Of a DNA stretch of 64,000 nucleotides, positions 8,417-16,870 are shown one piece after another. A program made the translations under genes and the position numbers. The DNA is from Paenibacillus hemerocallicola (GTDB taxonomy: Bacteria > Bacillota > Bacilli > Paenibacillales > NBRC-103111), in contig NZ_VDCQ01000005.1 in assembly GCF_006265175.1 (NCBI RefSeq), positions 62,001 to 126,000 on the forward strand, in the 5' to 3' direction. The first letter of the stretch is position 1, and each line of letters opens with the position of its first letter. A model generated the notes under the pieces. The model had not been told where the DNA came from. It ran no database searches and saw nothing but the letters and a program-made list of their open reading frames with translations.

Positions 8417-8866
8417 TTGTACAATATATTGGTTCTGCACGGCCCCAACTTGAATATGCTCGGTATCCGGGAGCCCGGCATATACGGGACGGTAACGTTG
8501 GCCGCCATCGAAGAGCGGCTTGCCGGATTGGCCGGACCGATCGGCGTTAACCTGGAGTTTCATCAGTCCAACCATGAGGGCGTGCTGATCGACCGGATTC
8601 ACGGCGCGTTCGGGACGAAGGACGGGATCCTGATCAATCCGGGCGCCTTTACTCATTACAGCTACGCGCTTCGTGACGCGATATCTACCGTTATGCTGCC
8701 GACGGTGGAAGTCCACTTGTCCAATATTCATAAAAGAGAGCCGTTTCGGCACGTGTCGGTCATCGCTCCCGTAGCCGTCGGCCAAATAGCCGGATTCGGG
8801 GCTGCCAGCTACGAGTTGGGATTGTTGGCGCTGCACCGTCACCTTGAAGAAAAGGGGAGCTCCTGA
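8417..8866 (+). CDS. aroQ: Type II 3-dehydroquinate dehydratase
   Basis: AroQ dehydrates 3-dehydroquinate to 3-dehydroshikimate in the shikimate pathway and forms a dodecamer. The protein begins [16 protein letters not shown], with the family's catalytic Tyr in [35 protein letters not shown] and the end motif [11 protein letters not shown] complete the signature. TTG at 8417 gives 149 residues, the usual size; GTG at 8408 or 8405 is possible but overlaps the GGGGTGG ribosome-binding site. The last base of its stop overlaps the start of the next gene, as in B. subtilis yqhS-yqhT. Confidence 0.93.
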   Translation: MYNILVLHGPNLNMLGIREPGIYGTVTLAAIEERLAGLAGPIGVNLEFHQSNHEGVLIDRIHGAFGTKDGILINPGAFTHYSYALRDAISTVMLPTVEVHLSNIHKREPFRHVSVIAPVAVGQIAGFGAASYELGLLALHRHLEEKGSS

Positions 8867-9939
8867 TGGAACAAGCCAGACTGTCCCGATTGCGAAAGCT
8901 TATGCTCGAAAGGAAGCTGGAGGCGCTGTTCATCACCGGAGAACATAACCGGAAGTATTTGTCCGGGTTTACAGGGTCGTCCGGGTATTTGCTCATTACG
9001 GCCGACAAGGCGTACTTGCTGACCGATTTCCGGTATATGGCGCAAGCGCCCGCTCAAGCGAAGCATTTCGAAGTCGTCGAGCATCAGCCTAAAGTATCCG
9101 CGACGGTCAGGGAGCTGCTGAACCGGGCAGGCGTCAGGGAGCTGGGCTTCGAGCAGCAGCATATTACTTATGCTTCATACGTATCTTATGCGGCCGATTT
9201 GGCGGACATCCGGCTCGTGCCAACCGATTCGTTGGTGGAGCTTCTTAGGATGGTGAAGGACGAATCGGAACTGAAGGTCATGAGGGAAGCGGCGGAGTTG
9301 GCCGACAAGACGTTCGCCCATCTGCTGACGACGCTTAAGCCGGGGATAACGGAAAATGACGTCGCCTTGACAATCGAGTTTTTTATGCGCCAGCATGGCG
9401 CTTCCGGGGTATCGTTCGAAACGATCGTCGCCTCCGGAGAACGATCCGCGCTGCCGCACGGTAAAGCGAGCGACCGGGTGCTGAAGTCCGGGGAATTTGT
9501 AAAGTTCGATTTCGGCGCTTATTATAAAGGATATTGCTCCGATATTACGCGTACCGTCATGCTGGGCAAGCCGACCGAAAAGCACCGGCAAATTTACGAT
9601 ATCGTGCTGGAGGCGCAATTGAATGCGCTCGAGCATATGCGGCCCGGTATGACCGGCAAGGAAGCGGATGCGCTGACCCGCGATATCATTAAGCGCCACG
9701 GCTTCGGGGATCATTTCGGCCATAGCACCGGCCACGGACTGGGCATGGAGGTCCACGAAGCGCCCAGACTTTCGATGCAGAGCGAGACCGTGCTGACCCC
9801 GGGAATGACCGTCACGGTCGAACCCGGCATCTACTTGCCCGGATTCGGCGGCGTCCGGATCGAGGACGACGTTGTCGTAACGAACACGGGAGTCCAAAGA
9901 TTGACACAATCGACAAAAGACTTTATTATCATCGATTAG
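8866..9939 (+). CDS. pepP: Xaa-Pro aminopeptidase/dipeptidase, M24B family
   Basis: This is the homologue of B. subtilis YqhT, a dinuclear-metal peptidase that cleaves N-terminal residues next to proline. After a creatinase-type N-terminal domain (about residues 5-130), the pita-bread domain shows all five metal ligands: Asp in FDFGA, Asp in CSDITR, His in GHGLG, Glu in VEPGI and Glu in RIEDDV. The length of 357 residues is typical. The ATG overlaps the aroQ stop by one base, indicating translational coupling. The efp gene follows after 52 bases with its own strong ribosome-binding site. Confidence 0.92.
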   Translation: MEQARLSRLRKLMLERKLEALFITGEHNRKYLSGFTGSSGYLLITADKAYLLTDFRYMAQAPAQAKHFEVVEHQPKVSATVRELLNRAGVRELGFEQQHITYASYVSYAADLADIRLVPTDSLVELLRMVKDESELKVMREAAELADKTFAHLLTTLKPGITENDVALTIEFFMRQHGASGVSFETIVASGERSALPHGKASDRVLKSGEFVKFDFGAYYKGYCSDITRTVMLGKPTEKHRQIYDIVLEAQLNALEHMRPGMTGKEADALTRDIIKRHGFGDHFGHSTGHGLGMEVHEAPRLSMQSETVLTPGMTVTVEPGIYLPGFGGVRIEDDVVVTNTGVQRLTQSTKDFIIID

Positions 9940-9991
9940 TGAATCTTTTTTTAGATAGGACCGATCCAGAACTATTTAGGAGGAAACGATT

Positions 9992-10549
9992 GTGATTTCT
10001 GTTAACGATTTTCGCACTGGCTTGACCATCGAGGTGGAGAACGATATTTTTACCGTAATTGATTTCCAACACGTAAAACCCGGGAAAGGCGCAGCCTTCG
10101 TCCGTTCGAAGCTGAAAAACTTGCGCAACGGCAATACGGTGGAAAGAACGTTCCGTGCCGGCGAAGACGTAGGCCGTGCCCATGTGGAGAACCGAGCCAT
10201 GCAATATTTGTATGCAAGCGGCCAAGAGCATACGTTCATGGATAACGAAACCTACGACCAAATTACGCTTCCGGCATCCCAGCTCGAATGGGAGTTGAAT
10301 TTCCTGAAAGAAAACATGACGATCAACATCGTCAGCTATCACGGCGAAATTCTCGGCATCAACCTGCCGAACAGCGTCGATCTGAAAGTAATCGAGACGG
10401 AGCCGGGCATCAAAGGCAATACGGCTACGGGCGCTACGAAGAACGCGAAGGTCGAAACCGGCCTGAACGTGCAAGTGCCGCTTTTCATCAACGAAAACGA
10501 CACGCTTCTGATCAGCACGAGCGACGGCAAATACATTTCGCGCGCTTAA
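9992..10549 (+). CDS. efp: Translation elongation factor P
   Basis: EF-P binds between the P and E sites of stalled ribosomes and promotes peptide bonds at polyproline stretches. The 185-residue protein contains the three beta-barrel domains and the conserved domain I loop with P30-G31-K32-G33; Lys32 is the position modified in B. subtilis. The GTG start at 9992 follows TAGGAGGA closely. A strong terminator ends the gene. Confidence 0.96.
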   Translation: MISVNDFRTGLTIEVENDIFTVIDFQHVKPGKGAAFVRSKLKNLRNGNTVERTFRAGEDVGRAHVENRAMQYLYASGQEHTFMDNETYDQITLPASQLEWELNFLKENMTINIVSYHGEILGINLPNSVDLKVIETEPGIKGNTATGATKNAKVETGLNVQVPLFINENDTLLISTSDGKYISRA

Positions 10550-10571
10550 GCTGTACAAGCAAACCGACAAG

Positions 10572-10606
10572 GAAAGCATCCTTCTAATTGAAAGGGTGCT
10601 TTTTTG
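10572..10606 (+). terminator. Terminator after efp
   Basis: An AAAGCATCCTT/AAGGGTGCTTT hairpin with one G-U pair and a small AT-rich loop is followed by more than ten bases dominated by T, starting 23 bases after the efp stop. Confidence 0.88.
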
Positions 10607-10654
10607 TTTTTTGCGGTTTGTTTATTGATACATTCGAGGAGGAGGAGTTTCAAT

Positions 10655-11320
10655 ATGGTAAGCGGATCGGCATACGAAATATGGACCCGGGAACATGCCG
10701 GGAATCGAAAGGGCGAGAGGCTTCGACGTTTGAAGGAAGGACACGGCCATGCCGAGAAGCTGTTTGCCGAATCGGTTTGGTGGCCAGCCTTTACAAGCTA
10801 TGACCGGCTGCATCCGGAATATGAAGTGTCCGACTTCAAAGATGGTTCCCGCTATCTGGACTTCGCCTATATCCGGGAAGGAGCGAAGGTGTGCATCGAA
10901 ATCGACGGATATGGACCGCATCGCCGGGATGCCGACCGCAGACAATTTTCCGACGAACTGACCCGGCAAAATCATCTGGTGATCGACGGCTGGATCGTAA
11001 TCCGATTTACATACGACGACGTAAAGGAGCGGCCTCGACACTGCCAACAATTGCTGCAGCAGCTCTTCGGCAAACTGTTCGGGGATCGTAACCGCACCGG
11101 AGAAAACTTGTCCATTCTGGAGAAGGAGGCAATCCGGCTTGCGTATCGGCAAAACGGCAAGGTGGCGCCAGGCGAGCTGTTCCATTATCTTGGGATAGGC
11201 AGAACGAAAGGCAGCCGGCTGATTGCGGACTTAATCGATAAAAAGTGGTTCATCCCGGCTTCCGGCAATCGGAGAATATGTTTATATCGATTAAACGGCG
11301 ATCGGCCGTTGACTTTTTGA
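10655..11320 (+). CDS. PD-(D/E)XK-like nuclease domain with C-terminal winged helix (DUF559-like)
   Basis: The central segment around residues 70-115 has the order of a DUF559/Vsr-like nuclease fold: LDFAY, then VCIEIDGYGPH, then DADRRQ, RQNHL and DGWIVIRFTYDDV. This supplies the Asp and Glu expected of a PD-(D/E)XK metal site. The N-terminal part is hydrophilic and helical. Residues about 145-221 look like a winged-helix DNA-binding domain. ATG at 10655 follows GAGGAGGAGG; the frame is open further upstream but runs through the efp terminator. It has no co-oriented partner. The nuclease fold is inferred from motif order, and I cannot say whether it serves repair, restriction or something else. 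Confidence 0.65.
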   Translation: MVSGSAYEIWTREHAGNRKGERLRRLKEGHGHAEKLFAESVWWPAFTSYDRLHPEYEVSDFKDGSRYLDFAYIREGAKVCIEIDGYGPHRRDADRRQFSDELTRQNHLVIDGWIVIRFTYDDVKERPRHCQQLLQQLFGKLFGDRNRTGENLSILEKEAIRLAYRQNGKVAPGELFHYLGIGRTKGSRLIADLIDKKWFIPASGNRRICLYRLNGDRPLTF

Positions 11321-11494
11321 ACGCAGCTTTCAATCAGTCGGCGAAACGAAGCTTACGGAGATTACTGCATACTGTCGGGTTCCTCCACAATAGGAATGCA
11401 CAAACCGGCGTTATTTCGGGTGCGAGAAGGCAAACTGGCGCGGATAGTGCTCAAATGAGCGTTACTGGTTCCCTGCTGCTGGCTAACTAACGAA

Positions 11495-11526
11495 ATCAGC
11501 TCTGCCGGAGGCCCGACAGAGCTGAT
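11495..11526 (-). terminator. Terminator for the minus-strand aspartokinase gene
   Basis: A perfect 10-bp stem ATCAGCTCTG (11495-11504) / CAGAGCTGAT (11517-11526) lies eight bases beyond the aspartokinase stop. The minus-strand tail has only a short T run. Confidence 0.6.
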
Positions 11527-11534
11527 CATTATGA

Positions 11535-12893
11535 TCACGTATTGAAAAATGCGTCGTGCAGGGCGACGATCGCCTTGTTCATGTCGCCGCTTTGGATCCC
11601 GAACATGATGCTGCTCTCGGAGGCGCCTTGGTTGATCATCTCGAGATTGACGCCGTGGTCGGACAGAGCGCCGGTGGCGCGTTTGGCGACGCCGATTTGC
11701 TTGCTCATGCCGTCGCCGACGATCATGATCAGCGCGATTCCCCGCTGTACGATCAGCTTGTCGGGCTGGAGCTCGGTGCGGATCCGCTCGAGCACCTGCT
11801 TCTCCACCTCCGGAGTAAACGTCGACTCCTTGATGATGACCGAAATATGGTCGATTCCCGACGGAGTATGCTCATAGGACAGATCGGCGTCTTCGATAAT
11901 TTGCAGAAGGCGGCGGCCGAATCCTTTTTCGCGGTTCATTAAATATTTGCTTAAGAAAATGGCGCAAAAATCCGAAGAGCCCGCCACGCCGACTACCGGC
12001 AGCTCGTGGTTGCTGCGTTCGAGAGAGATTAACGTTCCCCGCGACTCCGGATTGTTCGTATTCCGGATATGAACCGGAATTTTGGCGTTGAATGCCGGTT
12101 GCAGCGCTTCGTCGTGCAGGACGGAAAATCCCGCATATGACAGCTCGCGCATCTCGGCGTAAGTCATTTCATGAATCGCGGCCGGTTTCTCGACAATTCG
12201 CGGATCGGCGGCGAACACGTTGTCCACGTCCGTAAAGTTCTCATATACGTCCGCATGCACGGCTGCGGCCAAGATAGCTCCGGTAATATCCGAGCCTCCG
12301 CGGGGGAAGGCAACCAGATTGCCGTTCTTCGCGTATCCGTAAAAGCCCGGGAAAATAATACGGTGAGCGCTGTCCCGCAGAGGGCGCAAAAGCTCATACG
12401 ACTCCGGCAGAACTTGAGCGTTGCCCGGTTCGTCGCTTAGAACGAGTCCGGCTTCCTTCGGATCTACATATATGAAATCGTGCCCTTCCTTGCGCAAAAA
12501 AGCGGCAAGCAGGCGGGCGCTGAATTCTTCACCCAAAGCTTTGATAGAATCGATATACCGGGCGCGGTGATTGCGGTTTCCTTCGCCACGGGATTTGAGC
12601 AGCGTCGCGATCGTTTCGAATTCCTCTCGGGGCAGCTCCAAGCCTTCGATAATGCCTGCAAAACGGTCCAATATCGATTGCTGCACCGCTTCCGCACCGG
12701 AGCCGCCCAACTTCGCTTCGGCGAAGGCAATCAGCAAATCGGTCACCTTCGTGTCCGGTTTGTTTCGTTTTCCGGGAGCGGATACAACTACGATTTTCCT
12801 GTCATCGTCGGCCAGCGCAATGGTGGCCACTTTGCGAAATTGCTCGGCGGAAGCTAGCGATGTGCCGCCGAACTTGCACACTTTTAAAGCCAT
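11535..12893 (-). CDS. Aspartate kinase (class III, YclM-like)
   Basis: Aspartate kinase phosphorylates aspartate in the first step of lysine, threonine and methionine synthesis. The 452-residue protein starts with the ATP motif CKFGGTSLAS (residues 6-15), has the FPRGGSDITGA substrate loop near 196-206 and ends with two ACT domains from about residue 310, including the block VGDGMSKQIGVA. Length and N-terminal Lys-Phe-Gly-Gly-Thr-Ser match the monofunctional, separately expressed B. subtilis YclM type rather than the alpha/beta LysC type. It has its own transcript. Which end product inhibits it cannot be read from the sequence. Confidence 0.92.
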   Translation of the reverse strand: MALKVCKFGGTSLASAEQFRKVATIALADDDRKIVVVSAPGKRNKPDTKVTDLLIAFAEAKLGGSGAEAVQQSILDRFAGIIEGLELPREEFETIATLLKSRGEGNRNHRARYIDSIKALGEEFSARLLAAFLRKEGHDFIYVDPKEAGLVLSDEPGNAQVLPESYELLRPLRDSAHRIIFPGFYGYAKNGNLVAFPRGGSDITGAILAAAVHADVYENFTDVDNVFAADPRIVEKPAAIHEMTYAEMRELSYAGFSVLHDEALQPAFNAKIPVHIRNTNNPESRGTLISLERSNHELPVVGVAGSSDFCAIFLSKYLMNREKGFGRRLLQIIEDADLSYEHTPSGIDHISVIIKESTFTPEVEKQVLERIRTELQPDKLIVQRGIALIMIVGDGMSKQIGVAKRATGALSDHGVNLEMINQGASESSIMFGIQSGDMNKAIVALHDAFFNT

Positions 12894-12969
12894 GACGTCT
12901 CCTCCTAAACTGACTCTTCTGATACACTACCACAAGAGTGTTGTGGATTCAACGAGAATTCACGCGGAC

Positions 12970-13434
12970 TTAAGGAAATTTTCCGAACAGAAAGGTGGCG
13001 ATTTTCAGCAGCAGAGCCGTTATGCCCGCCGCCATGAGCGGCCCGACGGGGATCCCTCTCATGAAAATGATTCCGAAGATCGAGCCGATAACCAGACCTA
13101 CGATCAACTGCGGATCCACCTTCAATAAATCGAGCCCTTTTCCGTTCATATAGGTGGCGATGGCGCCGCCGATCAAGGCGATAATTCCCGGCCATGACGT
13201 AAACACGGCCATGATGTCCTTGGTCGAGATCCGCTCGCTGGCGAAAGGCACCAATACGCCCATCGTTAAAAATAAGAGGCCCAGCTCGAGGCCTCTTCGT
13301 TCGATGGACGGCAAATAACGTTCCAGATGAATCAGCTTGACTACGAGCAGGACGCAAGCCGCTGTCGTAATGATCGGAGACCGCCCGACCATGCCGACAA
13401 TGATCAACAACAATAGCAGAAGTTCGCCGTTCAT
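12970..13434 (-). CDS. DUF441 family membrane protein (YtwI-like)
   Basis: This 154-residue protein has four to five membrane segments and the DUF441 look: an N-terminal very hydrophobic [15 protein letters not shown] segment, a central [16 protein letters not shown] and a glycine-rich C-terminal [15 protein letters not shown]. Function is not established in the family. ATG at 13434 is preferred because AAGGGG precedes it and it gives the size of B. subtilis YtwI; the frame extends to 13485 without a good ribosome site. It lies 76 bases upstream of the aspartokinase gene on the same strand. Confidence 0.8.
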   Translation of the reverse strand: MNGELLLLLLIIVGMVGRSPIITTAACVLLVVKLIHLERYLPSIERRGLELGLLFLTMGVLVPFASERISTKDIMAVFTSWPGIIALIGGAIATYMNGKGLDLLKVDPQLIVGLVIGSIFGIIFMRGIPVGPLMAAGITALLLKIATFLFGKFP

Positions 13435-13521
13435 ACGAATAACCCCTTGTCCTTCTGGAGTGTGTGCCGATACATAAGCACGCAAGCAAAGCGCGCAAGA
13501 CTGCCCGTCTTATGCTTGCCT

Positions 13522-13559
13522 AGTACGAAACGAAAGCAAGACAGCCTTTCATTCGTACT
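13522..13559 (-). other. Intergenic hairpin after comB
   Basis: AGTACGAA (13522-13529) and TTCGTACT (13552-13559) form a perfect 8-bp stem enclosing GAAAG/CTTTC. It sits 23 bases past the comB stop. No T run follows on either strand, so it may be a processing or stability element rather than a terminator. Confidence 0.4.
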
Positions 13560-13582
13560 TATTGTATGAAAGGACAAGAGGT

Positions 13583-14293
13583 TTAGAACCGCATCATCGA
13601 TTGGTCTCTCCAAACGGGGACGAGGTCGTAACGGTTCAATTGGGAGCAATGCAGGATGTCGTCGCGATGGCCGATTTTGCTCAATCTTCTGCCGCTGGAG
13701 CAGGATAGCAGCGTGTCTTCGATCCGATCCCGAACCGCTTCATAAGCATGTCTCATCGCCATGCCGAGATCGTTCGCTTCCACTTTATCGCCTCCGTATT
13801 CCATTAAGTATACGATCAATAGTCCCGCGCACAAGCCGTCTTCCAAGCAAAATTCATCCTGTGTACCCGCGCAGACGATTACGACATCCCGTTTCTGACT
13901 GAAGGCCGCTTTGGCGCACGCCTCGGCGTTCAACAAGGAGCCGGACAGCAGCCGGCCCGCCCGCTGAGATTTCTGAATGGCTCTGGTTCCGTTCGTTGTA
14001 GTGAGGATGATCCGTTTGCCGGCAATCGCTGGAGTCGAATATTCAGCGGGAGAATTGCCGTAGTGAAAGCCGGCGATCTTTTTGCAAAACCGTTCCCCCC
14101 CGAGCAAGTCTCCTTCTTGTTGAAGCTGTATCGCCTGATTGACCGTTTCAGCGGGTACAATCGCGGAGCAGCCATGCGCGAGCGCCGTGACGATCGTGCT
14201 CGTGGCCCTCAGCACATCGATCACGATGACCGTCTTCTGAATGAAGTCATCCGATCTTGCTTCGTTTACGTTCGAGATGACGTCCACTTGCAT
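13583..14293 (-). CDS. comB: 2-phosphosulfolactate phosphatase (ComB family)
   Basis: ComB removes phosphate from 2-phospho-3-sulfolactate to give 3-sulfolactate, a solute reported in Bacillus spores and, in methanogens, a coenzyme M precursor. The 236-residue protein has the family motifs VIDVLRATSTI near residues 24-34, TTTNGTRAI near 98-106 and an acidic CAGTQDEFCLEDGLCAG block near 141-157. Its partner comA lies 250 bases upstream on the same strand, so together they make sulfolactate from phosphoenolpyruvate and sulfite. They correspond to yitC and yitD of B. subtilis. Whether the final product is sulfolactate here is inference. Confidence 0.85.
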   Translation of the reverse strand: MQVDVISNVNEARSDDFIQKTVIVIDVLRATSTIVTALAHGCSAIVPAETVNQAIQLQQEGDLLGGERFCKKIAGFHYGNSPAEYSTPAIAGKRIILTTTNGTRAIQKSQRAGRLLSGSLLNAEACAKAAFSQKRDVVIVCAGTQDEFCLEDGLCAGLLIVYLMEYGGDKVEANDLGMAMRHAYEAVRDRIEDTLLSCSSGRRLSKIGHRDDILHCSQLNRYDLVPVWRDQSMMRF

Positions 14294-14546
14294 GTCTGAT
14301 CCCTCGCTTTATAAAAAGGATGAATGAACCAAAATTCACTAATAGTGAGCCTCATTGCGCCATTCGTTTGATGGATGTGCAATTTCGGCGAGAGCCAAGA
14401 AAATCACAAATAAGCAAAATTGGTAAAATTGGTTCACTATTCGCCAACTGGCGCGATGGAGCAATACGACTTCCGTGTCCATGCTTAGCCCCTATTTTGT
14501 CTGGATGATTAGGAGGGCCTCCCGAGAGAGACTTCTGAGCATCGCC
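14294..14546. other. Intergenic region between comB and comA
   Basis: No gene is seen in these 253 bases. It contains the short palindrome CACTAATAGTG near 14338-14348 and inverted partial copies of a GAACCAAAATT...AATAGTGA pattern around 14327-14350 and 14430-14452. The GGAGGGCCTCC palindrome near 14512 lies just downstream of the comA stop. I recognise no promoter for comB with confidence. Confidence 0.4.
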
Positions 14547-15347
14547 TCACTTTTGGGGGAAGCAAAACGTATCCGAGCGAAGTCCCCTGCGCAGCGATTC
14601 CAACGAATAAATGTCTTGCGGCGCGATGTTGCCCAAATTGACGGATGTCCCAAGCGCTTTCAACAAATCAATTTGTTGCTGCTTTTGCGGCGCTTCCCAC
14701 AAAATACGCTTCGGGTCGGGCAATTGGCCGACTATATTATGAAGCTCCTCGTCGCGGCATTGTCCGTTGGCGTCGAAAATGCCGACACCCGCACCGGATT
14801 CCCGGGCTTCGATCGTTACGAGCGATGCTCCTTGCTGAACATCGATGAGGACGGTTTCCAGCAGCTGTTCCGTGTTGATCGTAGACCCCCACAGCTTTTT
14901 GCCGTACTCCGTGAACACCGTCATTCCTGCTTCACGTCCCCGCCGGATCAGATCGTTGCGTACCGACCGTTCCAATTCGATCGTTCCATCCGAAACTTCG
15001 ATTGCGGTAAACCCGAGCCGTCGAATCGTATCGAAAAAATCCGGGACCGCGTCCTGCGCGACGGCAACCTCCAAGAAGGTGCCTCCCGGCATGATGGCGA
15101 TTTGATGCTGACGCGCCAGCTCCAGTTTCCGTTTCAGCAGGTCGGTCGGATAAAGCGGCGTAGTTCCGAAGCCGATCTTCAGAAGGTCGATATATGGCGC
15201 GGATGTTTGGAGCAAATCTTCGAAAGCGTGGAGCCCCAGACCTTTGTCCATCACCATCGTTAGGCCGCAGGTGCGCGGCTTGACGGACCGGCATGCGGTC
15301 GGATCTTTCAGCAGCGGGTGCCACTCCAGCCGTGAAGTAACGTCCAT
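14547..15347 (-). CDS. comA: Phosphosulfolactate synthase (ComA family)
   Basis: ComA adds sulfite to phosphoenolpyruvate to make 2-phospho-3-sulfolactate. The 266-residue TIM-barrel protein shows the family blocks TMVMDKGLG, DLLKIGFGT, PGGTFLEVA, EVSDGTIEL and EARESGAGVGI. ATG at 15347 follows GAGGAGAT with an eight-base gap. It lies directly behind a good sigma-E promoter (15375-15403), which places sulfolactate synthesis in the mother cell during sporulation. The B. subtilis equivalent is yitD. The name comA here means the coenzyme M type enzyme, not the competence regulator. Confidence 0.9.
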   Translation of the reverse strand: MDVTSRLEWHPLLKDPTACRSVKPRTCGLTMVMDKGLGLHAFEDLLQTSAPYIDLLKIGFGTTPLYPTDLLKRKLELARQHQIAIMPGGTFLEVAVAQDAVPDFFDTIRRLGFTAIEVSDGTIELERSVRNDLIRRGREAGMTVFTEYGKKLWGSTINTEQLLETVLIDVQQGASLVTIEARESGAGVGIFDANGQCRDEELHNIVGQLPDPKRILWEAPQKQQQIDLLKALGTSVNLGNIAPQDIYSLESLRRGLRSDTFCFPQK

Positions 15348-15374
15348 AAAACAAATCTCCTCACTGTTTAAGGA

Positions 15375-15403
15375 TTTGTATGATGTATGGGAGCAATATA
15401 TGC
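15375..15403 (-). promoter_or_regulatory. Candidate sigma-E promoter of comA
   Basis: Reading the minus strand, GCATATA (15403-15397) and CATACAAA (15382-15375) are separated by 14 bases. This matches the sigma-E consensus at 13 of 15 positions with the standard spacing. The predicted start lies about 20 bases before the comA ATG, just upstream of its ribosome-binding site. Confidence 0.6.
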
Positions 15404-15536
15404 ACTCGCCCGGGGCGTGGTGCCGGCATGCCTAAAATGGGACTTGCTCGCATAACATGGGGAAAAGGTCGTTTCGGACGAGGAGGGGAAGAGTCCCGCT
15501 CGCCCGAAACGCCCGAAGAGGAGGGGAGCACAACCG

Positions 15537-15803
15537 ATGATCAACAAAATCGTGCTCGGCATGGCCAGTCTGCGGCTCATGTCCGGAAGTCTGGAAATTA
15601 TCGCCGCACTGCTCATGCTGAGGCTCAACCAGGTGGACAAAGCGCTGCTGGTCAATTCGGGTCTCGCTATCGTCGGCCCGATGACGCTTCTATTAACGAC
15701 GACGATCGGATTGGTAGGATTGGCCGAGAAGCTGTCGTTTACGAAGATGCTGTGGGTCGGGCTCGGCGTAACCTGCATCTTTATCGGCATTCTGAAAAAA
15801 TAG
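15537..15803 (+). CDS. yqhV: Small membrane protein YqhV (DUF2619)
   Basis: This 88-residue protein has three hydrophobic segments and begins MINKIVLGMASLRLMSG, matching YqhV, which lies immediately upstream of spoIIIAA in B. subtilis. Function is unknown; the position suggests a sporulation role. GAGGAGGGG lies at a suitable distance from the ATG. CATAACAT at 15451-15458 resembles a sigma-E minus-10 element but its minus-35 partner is poor. It ends 65 bases before spoIIIAA. Confidence 0.85.
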   Translation: MINKIVLGMASLRLMSGSLEIIAALLMLRLNQVDKALLVNSGLAIVGPMTLLLTTTIGLVGLAEKLSFTKMLWVGLGVTCIFIGILKK

Positions 15804-15804
15804 G

Positions 15805-15832
15805 GAATAAACCGCCTGTCCGGGCATATAGA
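15805..15832 (+). promoter_or_regulatory. Possible sigma-E promoter of the spoIIIA operon
   Basis: GAATAAA (15805-15811), 13 bases, then CATATAGA (15825-15832) gives a partial sigma-E match between yqhV and spoIIIAA. The B. subtilis operon is known to be sigma-E dependent; the assignment here rests on that and a moderate match. Confidence 0.35.
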
Positions 15833-15868
15833 TGAGAGTAAACCCGGACAAACCGGGGAGGTGCCGCA

Positions 15869-16870
15869 ATGCATGCGATTCTACCTTTTCTGCCGGCGCG
15901 GATTCGCGGAATGCTAGAAAGGCTGCCGGGCACGGCGAGCAATCGCCTCGAGGAAATCCGGATCCGGGAGTCGAGGCCGCTGGAGCTCGTCGTCGACGGG
16001 GAATCCCGCTTCGTATCGCCGGACGGGGCGTTTACCGACATAGCCGATGCGGGCTACCGACCTTCAAAAGAGGACGGGCTGAAGCTGCTCGACCTGCTGA
16101 CCAACCATTCGTTGTATACGTTCGAAGAGGAACTGCGACGCGGCTACATTACGATCGCGGGCGGTCATCGGGTCGGCCTGGCGGGGAAAACGGTTCTGGA
16201 GCGCGGCGAGGTAAAGCATATCCGGGATGTCGCCAGCTTCAACATCCGCATCGCCCGGGCGCTCCCCGGCCTAGGGAAGCCGCTATTGTCCGCAATATGG
16301 GACGAGTCGGTCGGAACGATCCATCAGACGCTGGTCATCTCGCCTCCGCGCCAAGGCAAAACGACGCTCATCCGGGATTTGGCCCGACTGATCAGTGCGG
16401 GAGAAAGGAATGGCGGCGAGCTCGCCCGACCCGGGCTGCGGGTAGGCATCGTGGACGAACGGTCGGAAATCGCCGCTTGCGTGAAGGGCGTTCCGGCATT
16501 CGACGTAGGTCCGCGAACCGATGTGCTCGACGGATGTCCGAAAGCCGAAGGGATGATGATGATGATACGCTCCATGTCGCCCGACGTGCTCATCGTAGAC
16601 GAGATCGGACGCCCCGAGGATGCTTCGGCGCTACAGGAAGCGCTGCACGCGGGCGTGCGCGTCATCGCCACGGCACACGGTCGCAGCGTCGGCGACGTCC
16701 GTGACAGACCCGTTATGAAGCGCATGCTGGAGGATCGGGTATTTGCAAGACTTGTCGAGCTCTCGAGGAGCCGTCGCTCAGGCTCGCGTTACATCGTATG
16801 GGACGCCTTCGGACGAAAAGTGGCCGAGCTGGCCGCCGCCGAGCTTGGCGACGGCGGGAGGTCCCCATGA
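15869..16870 (+). CDS. spoIIIAA: Stage III sporulation protein AA, ATPase
   Basis: SpoIIIAA is the secretion-ATPase-like motor of the SpoIIIA-SpoIIQ channel (feeding tube) joining mother cell and forespore. The 333-residue protein has a DNA/RNA-binding-like N-terminal part, Walker A PPRQGKTT at residues 159-166, and Walker B VLIVDEIG near 245-252. It heads the eight-gene operon, and its stop overlaps the ATG of spoIIIAB by four bases. Expression in the mother cell is expected. Confidence 0.95.
   Translation: MHAILPFLPARIRGMLERLPGTASNRLEEIRIRESRPLELVVDGESRFVSPDGAFTDIADAGYRPSKEDGLKLLDLLTNHSLYTFEEELRRGYITIAGGHRVGLAGKTVLERGEVKHIRDVASFNIRIARALPGLGKPLLSAIWDESVGTIHQTLVISPPRQGKTTLIRDLARLISAGERNGGELARPGLRVGIVDERSEIAACVKGVPAFDVGPRTDVLDGCPKAEGMMMMIRSMSPDVLIVDEIGRPEDASALQEALHAGVRVIATAHGRSVGDVRDRPVMKRMLEDRVFARLVELSRSRRSGSRYIVWDAFGRKVAELAAAELGDGGRSP

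Noticed and set aside
11321-11490. A possible extra gene between the nuclease gene and aspartokinase
   Set aside because: The only frame begins inside the nuclease gene in another phase and has no ribosome site; the 214-base gap holds only the aspartokinase terminator.
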